Assembly: GCA_011391835.1 (NCBI GenBank)
Contig: JAABPS010000236.1
Location: 1-5,003 of the forward strand
Origin: Desulfobacteraceae bacterium
Lineage (GTDB): Bacteria > Desulfobacterota > Desulfobacteria > Desulfobacterales > JAABPS01
Direction: 5' to 3'
Length of the DNA: 5,003 nt
Below are positions 1 to 5,003 of the stretch, in pieces (positions within the stretch are counted from its first letter, which is position 1; every line of letters begins with the position of its first letter). The translations under genes and the position numbers were made by a program. Below the pieces are notes generated by a model. The model searched no databases, was not told the DNA's origin, and was given only the letters and a program-made list of their open reading frames with translations.

Positions 1-2017
1 CTTTACTGCCGCCGATCATGATCCCCTGGTGGGATATGATATCTCCATCTTTTGTGACAATTGTTTGAAGGGTGCCGTTTCGATTAAAAATAGTTCGCGC
101 TTCTTCAATGTCGCTGGCAACGGTTACATGCCCCAGCAACGCATCAGCGATTTTTTCAAATCCCGGCTTTATGGTAATATTATTCAAGAGTTTTTTAGAA
201 GGATCCGGCTGAGCGGATACACCGTTTTCAATGTGCTTGACGGATGCGATTGGAATAAATCCACTGCGTCCGGCATTATTGGCCTGGAGATAGCCTATCG
301 AGTCAACACTTACCTGCTGGTCTTTTACGATAATATATTGAAGCGTTTCGCCCAGAACCGCTTCAACAGCCGTTTCATAGGAAGATTTTGGTTCAATAAT
401 ATCGGCCATTAATCCCAGTACCCCGTTACCCGTATCTGTGTCAGGATTTGAGTCAGAGCCTCTTTTCATAATTGCTTTTACGCCGTCTTTATACCATTCA
501 AAATTATCTTCCATTTTCTTTAACGTGATAAATTTAGACCGGGCTTTGTTTCTATCCAGATCTAAGGTCTGAACAATTTTAACCTGTTCGGAAAGCGATT
601 TATTTTTTCCACTCAGTTCCTGCTGAATGGCGTCTATACTGGTTTTAAGATCGGCAACTTCTTTTTTGGATGACTCAAACTGTTTTGCTGAAAGGGTTTC
701 ATTATTCAACAACTCAGATGCATTTGTTTCTGCGGTCTTTTCTTCTTCATTGATCCTTTTGAGACGTTTTTTAAGGTTTTCTTTATTGCTCGCTGTGTTC
801 TGGTAGATGTTTTTAAATCGGGCTTCCTGGGCAATATGATCCATCAGATTCGTTTTGCAGGTGTCCAGCTCCCGGTTTAAATCAGCGAATTGGTCTTTTA
901 TCTGCTGAAGAATAGATTTTTCCTTGTCGAGGCCTGCCTGAACATTTTGCATCTCCTCGTTTAATGCTGTATTTTGTGTTTCACCCTGGGTTACTTCAGA
1001 CAGGATATTTTTGTTTTTTGTTTCCAAATCTTCCTGGGTTTTCTGGAGTTCCTTAATTTCAAGCGCAAGCCGTTGAACTTCTTTGCGCAGATGGTCTAAT
1101 TCGTTTTCCATTTTATCAATGCTGCGCTGGATTTCAAAATTACGATTTTTTTGTTCAGATATTTCCTGGTTCTTTTGTTCGAGGTTTAATTTTATTTCTT
1201 CAACCGCTGCGTCTAATTTATTTAATGTGGATGTATGGCTGATATCTGCGTCCTTGAGTTCCCGGAGTAAATCATCGGCTTCCTCGATCTGCCGTGTATA
1301 GTCATCGAAATAATTTAGGGCAAGCCGCACATCCAGTGTTTTTATTCTTTTCTGATGGTTTTTGTAAAGTTCGGCTTTTCTGGCCTGACGCTTCAGTCCG
1401 GCCATCTGCCTTTTTATTTCTGTGAGAATATCTTCAACTCGCAGCAGATTCTGTTTTGTGGATTCTATTTTCCCAATGGCTTCATTCTTTCTGCTTTTGA
1501 ATCTCGTAACACCGGCGGCTTCCTCAATGATAAATCTTCGTTCTTCGGGGCTTGCGTCGGTGATAGCTCCAATATTCCCCTGTTTAATAACTGCGTACGA
1601 TTTTGAACCCAACCCGCTTCCCATGAAAACATTATGAATATCCTTTAACCGGCAGGGTTGTTTATTGATATAGTAGGAGCTTTCTCCGGAACGGTAAAGT
1701 CTTCGTGTTAAATTAATTTCAGTAAAGTCTTTCAATTCTTCCGGAGCGGAACCATTATCGTTTTTAAGCGTTAAGGAGACTTCAGCCATATTTAACGGCA
1801 TTTTGCCATTTGTTCCCGAAAAAATAACGTCTTCCATCGTTTTCCCGCGAAGCTGTTTGATGCTCTGTTCTCCCATAACCCATTTTAATGCATCGATAAT
1901 ATTGCTTTTTCCACATCCGTTAGGGCCGACAACAGCCGAGACGCCGGGCGGAAATGAGATGGTGGATTTATCAAAAAATGATTTAAATCCTGAGATTTCA
2001 AGTTTTTTAAGTTTCAT
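1..2017 (-). CDS. smc: Chromosome segregation protein SMC, N-terminal 672 residues (3' end outside window)
   Basis: SMC is the core ATPase of the bacterial condensin-like complex with ScpA and ScpB, and it organises and helps segregate the chromosome. The frame is open from ATG 2017 to the left edge; I checked every codon and found no stop. Residues 1-170 form the N-terminal ATPase half-domain: Walker A GPNGCGKS at 31-38, a Q-loop region with GEQS at 49-52, and the family motif EEAAG at 165-169. Residues of about 175-520 are rich in K, E, Q and L with few Gly or Pro, as in the outgoing coiled coil. The hinge starts near 530 (GVLGLMADI from 532), contains GRSGFIP at 583-589, and closes with GIMIGGSK at 665-672. 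Bacterial SMCs are usually about 1,150-1,200 residues, so the returning coil and the C-terminal signature/Walker B half lie beyond the edge. A GGAGG ribosome site lies 12 bases before the ATG. The identification is firm; the intactness of the unseen half is unknown. Confidence 0.96.
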   Translation of the reverse strand, partial: MKLKKLEISGFKSFFDKSTISFPPGVSAVVGPNGCGKSNIIDALKWVMGEQSIKQLRGKTMEDVIFSGTNGKMPLNMAEVSLTLKNDNGSAPEELKDFTEINLTRRLYRSGESSYYINKQPCRLKDIHNVFMGSGLGSKSYAVIKQGNIGAITDASPEERRFIIEEAAGVTRFKSRKNEAIGKIESTKQNLLRVEDILTEIKRQMAGLKRQARKAELYKNHQKRIKTLDVRLALNYFDDYTRQIEEADDLLRELKDADISHTSTLNKLDAAVEEIKLNLEQKNQEISEQKNRNFEIQRSIDKMENELDHLRKEVQRLALEIKELQKTQEDLETKNKNILSEVTQGETQNTALNEEMQNVQAGLDKEKSILQQIKDQFADLNRELDTCKTNLMDHIAQEARFKNIYQNTASNKENLKKRLKRINEEEKTAETNASELLNNETLSAKQFESSKKEVADLKTSIDAIQQELSGKNKSLSEQVKIVQTLDLDRNKARSKFITLKKMEDNFEWYKDGVKAIMKRGSDSNPDTDTGNGVLGLMADIIEPKSSYETAVEAVLGETLQYIIVKDQQVSVDSIGYLQANNAGRSGFIPIASVKHIENGVSAQPDPSKKLLNNITIKPGFEKIADALLGHVTVASDIEEARTIFNRNGTLQTIVTKDGDIISHQGIMIGGSK

Positions 2018-2029
2018 ATAATGACAATT

Positions 2030-2034
2030 CCTCC
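2030..2034 (-). promoter_or_regulatory. Ribosome binding site of smc
   Basis: The minus strand reads GGAGG here, 12 bases before ATG 2017. The core is strong but the spacing is a little longer than the usual 5-10. No better in-frame start lies between the site and this ATG, and the protein begins MKLKKLEISGFKSF, the normal SMC N-terminus, so the start is well supported. Confidence 0.7.
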
Positions 2035-2083
2035 ATTATTATCTATAACTCTTCAATATTTTTGAATCATACAGATGCATAAA

Positions 2084-2112
2084 AAAATAGCAGAAATGAA
2101 ATCATTTGTAAA
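2084..2112 (-). promoter_or_regulatory. Candidate sigma70-type promoter of smc
   Basis: On the minus strand a -35-like TTTACA (2112-2107, 5 of 6 to consensus) is separated by exactly 17 bases from a -10-like TATTTT (2089-2084, 4 of 6). The -10 is preceded by TGC, which fits an extended -10 element. Transcription would start near 2077, giving a leader of about 60 bases that includes the GGAGG site. The surroundings are very A+T rich, so chance matches are likely; this is an inference from spacing and position only. Confidence 0.4.
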
Positions 2113-2272
2113 GAAAAAAACACAACTTAATGTATAAAAAATTAGTTTGCGTACAATATATAGGGGTATAGTATCAGCAGGTCTTTGATTTATCAATCGA
2201 TTTTATGGATCGGAATGCCAGTGGCGCAATGATAAAAGCAGCAGGATTTTTGGTGGTAAGCGGAATAAATCG

Positions 2273-2295
2273 TAAAGGGGAAAAATAAAGGGGAA
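2273..2295. repeat. Short tandem repeat, two copies of TAAAGGGGAA
   Basis: The ten-base unit TAAAGGGGAA occurs at 2273-2282 and again at 2286-2295, a period of 13 bases. A related GGAATAAA occurs at 2262-2269 and 2292-2299. The repeat lies in the gap downstream of the CBS/ACT gene. Two copies at a period near a helical turn could bind a protein, but two short copies in biased sequence can also arise by chance or slippage. No function is assigned. Confidence 0.5.
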
Positions 2296-2348
2296 TAAAG
2301 TGTCCTTAACGTGCGAATAAACAGCTACAGTTCATCCGTCCCGCTATT

Positions 2349-2954
2349 TTAGTCCATAGCGTCAACTACCTCAAATCCTTCCTTTTCAAGAGCATTTCTG
2401 ATAACACCGGTTTTGCATGCTGAAAGCCGGAAATAATAGGTTCTTTTCCCGGTTTCCCTTGCCGTCTGACCTACATTAATAATGTCTCCACCTTTATCGT
2501 GGATGATTTGTACGGCTTTTTTAAATGCATCAGGTTCATCTCCGATGGTTACATCTATTCGTGAACTTGCGTTTAAAATACCCATCATATCAATAAAGGC
2601 TCTCAAAATATCCGTTTCAGTAATGATGCCGACAAGTTTATGGTTTTTAACAACAGGCATTCCGCTTATTTTTTTTTTGTAGATAATTTGAGCGGCAGTT
2701 TCTATATCATCGTCAGGGCTTATCGTTATCGGATTTCGAATCATCAGATCCACAAGGGTCAAATCGGCAACCATTGACGGGATAAGACCCTGCTTTAAAT
2801 CAGCCAGCGTAAGAAGCCCTTTTAATTGCTTTTTTTCAGAGATGACCGGTAAATGGCGGATAGAGTTTATTTTCATCAGTTCGATTGCTTCCTGAATAGA
2901 GGCATTCGATTTGATCGTAATAGGATCTGGTATCATGAGAGAATGAATTTTCAT
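2349..2954 (-). CDS. CBS-domain pair protein with C-terminal ACT-like domain (AcuB-like)
   Basis: A 201-residue soluble protein, complete in the window. CBS domain 1 spans about residues 6-57 and ends in the pattern G46-x2-T49-x2-D52. CBS domain 2 spans about 69-120 with the matching pattern G109-x2-T112-x2-D115. Residues of about 131-201 (from RIDVTIGDEP to EGFEVVDAMD) look like a small alpha/beta ACT-type fold. CBS pairs usually bind adenine nucleotides or related ligands, and ACT domains often bind amino acids, so a ligand-sensing regulatory role is likely; the ligand and target are unknown. There is no signal peptide, membrane segment or attached catalytic domain. AAAGG lies 8 bases before ATG 2954. 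It shares a strand with ahbD but sits 154 bases downstream, so it may be a separate unit. AcuB-like annotation rests on architecture only; a role in acetoin metabolism is not supported here. Confidence 0.88.
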   Translation of the reverse strand: MKIHSLMIPDPITIKSNASIQEAIELMKINSIRHLPVISEKKQLKGLLTLADLKQGLIPSMVADLTLVDLMIRNPITISPDDDIETAAQIIYKKKISGMPVVKNHKLVGIITETDILRAFIDMMGILNASSRIDVTIGDEPDAFKKAVQIIHDKGGDIINVGQTARETGKRTYYFRLSACKTGVIRNALEKEGFEVVDAMD

Positions 2955-2962
2955 GGTTCATG

Positions 2963-2967
2963 CCTTT
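2963..2967 (-). promoter_or_regulatory. Ribosome binding site of the CBS/ACT gene
   Basis: AAAGG on the minus strand, 8 bases before ATG 2954. It is of moderate strength but well spaced. The ATG that begins 7 bases upstream (2961) is out of frame, so 2954 is the only sensible start; CBS domain 1 begins within the first ten residues. Confidence 0.55.
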
Positions 2968-3007
2968 AATAATAAAGTTATGACAGGTTTATCAAGTTCA
3001 AGCATCA

Positions 3008-3020
3008 ACATATATTATGT
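3008..3020. repeat. Small palindrome ACATA-TAT-TATGT upstream of the CBS/ACT gene
   Basis: A perfect inverted repeat with 5-base arms and a 3-base centre, 54 bases before the CBS/ACT start codon. Its position would suit an operator or promoter-proximal site. It is made mostly of A and T in an A+T-rich gap, so chance is a serious alternative. No regulator family is recognised. Confidence 0.3.
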
Positions 3021-3058
3021 GATATTTGAATTGTTCTCATCTTACCAGTTTTAAAGAG

Positions 3059-3081
3059 AAAAACAAATAATTTTTGTTTTT
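3059..3081. terminator. A+T-only hairpin after ahbD, possible weak terminator
   Basis: AAAAACAAA (3059-3067) pairs perfectly with TTTGTTTTT (3073-3081) around a 5-base loop, starting 27 bases past the ahbD stop. On the minus-strand transcript the second arm ends in a run of U, as at an intrinsic terminator, but the stem has only one G-C pair and would be unstable. A second weak option is AAAGC/GCTTT spanning the ahbD stop codon, followed by T residues. Either could partly separate ahbD from the CBS/ACT gene; neither is convincing. Confidence 0.3.
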
Positions 3082-3108
3082 TATTCAAAAAGCCACACGG
3101 AAGCTGCT

Positions 3109-4185
3109 TTATCCTGGGATATAGCTGCAAAGCGGTTCTTCAGACAGGAAATCACCGGTGGCTTCATAGGCTCTTGCCCTGCAGCCGCCGCAAACAGCTT
3201 TAAATTCACATTTTCCACATTTGCCTTTTAACTGGCTGAAATCACGCAGAGATAAAAAAATATCCGACGTATTCCAGATGCTGGAAAAAGAGGCTTGCCG
3301 GATATCTCCGCAGTTTAAATTAAGAAATCCGCATGGTTGAACAATGCCCTGATGGGAAATAAAACAAAATCCCGTTCCACCCAGACACCCCCGGGTTACT
3401 GCATCCAACCCATGGGTTTTAAATGAGACAGATTTTCCTTCCTTTTTTGTCCGTTGCCTGAGTATGCGGTAATAGTGGGGCGCGCATGTTGCCTTTAACT
3501 GGAGCGGCAGTTTTTCTTTTTGGTCATAAAACCAGTTTAAGGTCTGTTCATATTCTGTGGCAGTGATCTCCTGGTCAATCATATATTTTCCACGGCCAGT
3601 GGGGACTAAAAGGAAAATATGATGGGCAACAGCGCCCAGGGTTACGGCCAGTTCCTGGATGGCTGGAATTTGATGAAGGTTTAGTTGTGTAATGGTTGTG
3701 TTGATTTGAAACTCAATACCAGCATCTTTTGCGAGTTTGATTCCGTTTATTGCACCTTCAAAGGCGCCCTGAACACCTCTGAACGTATCATGCATTTCTT
3801 TGGAGGCGCCATCCAGACTGATGCTTATTCGTTGAATACCTGCATCGGCCATTTGTTTCGCATAGGATTCGGTTATCAGGGTTCCATTGGGGGCCATGAC
3901 CATTCGAAGGCCCTTATTTGTACCGTAGCAGGCTATTTTGAAGATATCCTGCCGAAGCAATGGTTCTCCGCCGGTAAGGATAACAATAGGGCTTCCTACT
4001 TCAGCGATTTCATCAAGAAGATTGAAGCATGCGTGGGTTTCCAGTTCACCTGCATGAGGGCCCATATCAGCGGATGCCCGGCAGTGAATACAGGAAAGGT
4101 TACAGTTTCGGGTTATTTCCCAGGCAACGAGCCGAAGGTTTCCTTCGTTGGTTTTTGCATGGGGATGGGGTGGTTGTTTTGTCAT
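3109..4185 (-). CDS. ahbD: AhbD-type radical SAM/SPASM heme b synthase
   Basis: AhbD performs the last step of the siroheme-dependent heme pathway, oxidative decarboxylation of two propionates of iron-coproporphyrin III to the vinyl groups of heme b, in the cytoplasm. With ATG 4185 the protein has 358 residues. The radical SAM cluster motif CX3CX2C is C28, C32, C35; the SAM-binding TGGEP is at 71-75, and MAPNGT is at 97-102. The C-terminal part has C267, C274, C285 and C292, then a SPASM-type CX2CX5CX2C (C323, C326, C332, C335) and C353, enough for an auxiliary iron-sulfur cluster. Stretches such as LKATCAPHYYRI, TRGCLGG and VCGGCRARAY match my memory of AhbD proteins. AhbC, the related deacetylase, has a different N-terminus. 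hemB lies 47 bases upstream, which supports the pathway. A TTG at 4236, overlapping the hemB stop, would add 17 residues but lacks a spaced ribosome site. AhbD versus another SPASM protein is an inference from sequence memory and context. Confidence 0.85.
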   Translation of the reverse strand: MTKQPPHPHAKTNEGNLRLVAWEITRNCNLSCIHCRASADMGPHAGELETHACFNLLDEIAEVGSPIVILTGGEPLLRQDIFKIACYGTNKGLRMVMAPNGTLITESYAKQMADAGIQRISISLDGASKEMHDTFRGVQGAFEGAINGIKLAKDAGIEFQINTTITQLNLHQIPAIQELAVTLGAVAHHIFLLVPTGRGKYMIDQEITATEYEQTLNWFYDQKEKLPLQLKATCAPHYYRILRQRTKKEGKSVSFKTHGLDAVTRGCLGGTGFCFISHQGIVQPCGFLNLNCGDIRQASFSSIWNTSDIFLSLRDFSQLKGKCGKCEFKAVCGGCRARAYEATGDFLSEEPLCSYIPG

Positions 4186-4196
4186 ATTAGTTATCG

Positions 4197-4199
4197 CCT
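4197..4199 (-). promoter_or_regulatory. Weak ribosome site deciding the ahbD start
   Basis: AGG (within GCAGGCGAT on the minus strand) lies 11 bases before ATG 4185. It is weak, but the alternative TTG at 4236 has only an AGGG directly touching the start codon and a GAGG 17 bases away, neither well placed. The radical SAM domain begins well after both starts, so domain content does not decide between them. Confidence 0.35.
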
Positions 4200-4232
4200 G
4201 CTTTTTTGATCCATTCTGACAGATAAGGGAAG

Positions 4233-5003
4233 TCAACCCTGCAATATCTGGGCAGCCTCTAAGGCAAAATAAGTAAGGATCATATCTGCTCCGGCCCTTT
4301 TTATGGATGTGAGGGTTTCCATCATGACCTTTTCGCCGTCCAGCCAGCCCATCTTATCTGCGGCTTTTATCATGGCGTATTCACCGCTGACATTATACGC
4401 AGCCACAGGAAGATCAATCTCCTCTCTGATGCGGCTGATAACATCAAGATATGGAAGGGCAGGTTTTACCATGATGATATCTGCGCCTTCTTCGATGTCC
4501 AGGGTCACTTCCCGGATGGCCTCCAGAGCGTTGGCTGGATCCATCTGATAGGTTCTACGATCCCCGAATTTTGGTGCGGAATCTGCCGCATCGCGAAATG
4601 GCCCATAATATGAAGAGCAGTATTTTGCCGCATAAGACATAATCGGTGTATTGACAAAGCCGTTTTCATCCAGACTGTCGCGGATTTCAGAAACACGGCC
4701 ATCCATCATGTCTGAAGGAGCAACCATATCCGCGCCGGCAGCAGCGTGAGAAAGGGCTGTTCTGGCGAGCAGATCAAGGGTCGCATCATTGTCAATTGTG
4801 TGGCCATCCACGACACCGCAGTGGCCATGATCCGTGTACTGGCAAAGGCAGACATCGGTGATGATCACAATGTCCGATGCCTTGTTTTTAATCTCTTTAA
4901 CGGCTTTTTGGACAATGCCATTATTTGCGTACGCTGAGGTTCCCAGCGGATCTTTTTTATCCGGGATGCCAAACAGCATGACAGCGGGTATGCCGAGTTC
5001 ACC
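4233..5003 (-). CDS. hemB: Delta-aminolevulinic acid dehydratase (porphobilinogen synthase), C-terminal 256 residues
   Basis: HemB condenses two 5-aminolevulinate molecules to porphobilinogen in the cytoplasm, the first shared step of tetrapyrrole synthesis. The frame runs in from the right edge with GELGIPAV before the internal Met at 4979, so that ATG is not the true start. Counting visible residues from the edge, the zinc-site cysteines are C52, C54 and C62 within DVCLCQYTDHGHCG, marking the zinc-dependent type. The two active-site lysines are K127 (SYAAKYCSS) and K180 (IIMVKPALPY); their spacing of 53 matches the E. coli enzyme. The YYGPFRDAADSAP segment follows the first lysine. The family is about 320-330 residues, so some 65-70 N-terminal residues are off-window. 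The TGA stop at 4235-4233 is followed by ahbD on the same strand, so cotranscription in a heme operon is likely. All key residues visible are intact. Confidence 0.97.
   Translation of the reverse strand, partial: GELGIPAVMLFGIPDKKDPLGTSAYANNGIVQKAVKEIKNKASDIVIITDVCLCQYTDHGHCGVVDGHTIDNDATLDLLARTALSHAAAGADMVAPSDMMDGRVSEIRDSLDENGFVNTPIMSYAAKYCSSYYGPFRDAADSAPKFGDRRTYQMDPANALEAIREVTLDIEEGADIIMVKPALPYLDVISRIREEIDLPVAAYNVSGEYAMIKAADKMGWLDGEKVMMETLTSIKRAGADMILTYFALEAAQILQG

Larger units (their letters stand above)
2018..2348. other. Gene-free A+T-rich intergenic region between the CBS/ACT gene and smc
   Basis: These 331 bases contain no credible reading frame on either strand; the few ATG-initiated frames are only a few codons long. 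The smc side holds the promoter candidate and ribosome site. The CBS/ACT side holds a short tandem repeat (2273-2295). I saw no GC-rich hairpin followed by a T tract after the CBS/ACT stop, so its transcription end is not marked by an obvious intrinsic terminator. No tRNA-like or known riboswitch fold was recognised by eye. Confidence 0.6.

Noticed and set aside
29..412. A 127-residue open frame on the plus strand inside the smc hinge region
   Set aside because: It lies antisense to, and in register with, the well-supported smc codons; it has no ribosome site or recognisable domain, so it is a shadow of smc.
2185..2196. TTGAT-TT-ATCAA inverted repeat resembling an FNR/CRP-type site
   Set aside because: FNR half-sites TTGAT and ATCAA are normally separated by four bases; here the gap is two, and the site is far from a supported promoter.
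2969..2995. TTGATA / TATTAT pair as promoter of the CBS/ACT gene
   Set aside because: The hexamers match well, but the spacer is only 15 bases and transcription would begin at or inside the AAAGG ribosome site, leaving almost no leader.
3685..4209. A 174-residue open frame on the plus strand across ahbD
   Set aside because: It is antisense to the conserved radical SAM core including the cysteine motif; its composition shows no family features and it is explained by ahbD codon use.
4505..4702. A short minus-strand frame inside hemB
   Set aside because: It is a shifted frame over the HemB active-site region, whose own frame is intact; no frameshift is needed.
4977..4979. ATG at 4979 as the true hemB start
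   Set aside because: The frame stays open to the edge and the upstream codons encode GELGIPAV, a conserved HemB segment, so this Met is internal.
1..5003. Search for a novel defence, mobile or RNA system
   Set aside because: All four coding regions belong to recognisable families, the gaps are short, and no repeat array, integrase, transposase, tRNA or structured RNA was visible.

Overview
The window carries four genes, all read from the minus strand, in ordinary housekeeping and metabolic territory. In transcription order (right to left) they are: hemB (5' end beyond the right edge), ahbD (radical SAM/SPASM heme b synthase), a small CBS-pair plus ACT-like protein, and smc (3' half beyond the left edge). 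No RNA gene, mobile element, CRISPR array or defence system is visible.

The organism is probably a sulfate-reducing member of the Desulfobacterota, perhaps Desulfobacteraceae-like. The main reason is a zinc-type HemB next to an AhbD-type radical SAM enzyme. That pairing points to the siroheme-dependent (Ahb) route to heme known from sulfate reducers and some archaea, rather than the protoporphyrin route. The coding DNA is moderately A+T rich and the gaps are strongly A+T rich. The genus cannot be fixed from this window.

Layout: positions 5003-4233 hold the last 256 residues of HemB, which makes porphobilinogen, an early tetrapyrrole precursor. Positions 4185-3109 hold AhbD, the last step of the Ahb pathway; a TTG start at 4236 would overlap the hemB stop, but the internal ATG at 4185 looks better. 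The gap 3108-2955 holds a weak A+T hairpin and a small palindrome. Positions 2954-2349 hold the CBS/ACT protein, probably a nucleotide-sensing regulator with an unknown target. The 331-base gap 2348-2018 contains no gene; it has a short tandem repeat and a good promoter candidate for smc. Positions 2017-1 hold the first 672 residues of SMC: the N-terminal ATPase half, the outgoing coiled coil and essentially the whole hinge.

hemB and ahbD are probably cotranscribed and belong to one pathway. The CBS/ACT gene and smc are separated by longer A+T-rich gaps, and at least smc probably has its own promoter. I found no convincing undescribed system. The items most worth a second look are the heme gene pair and the unassigned CBS/ACT regulator.
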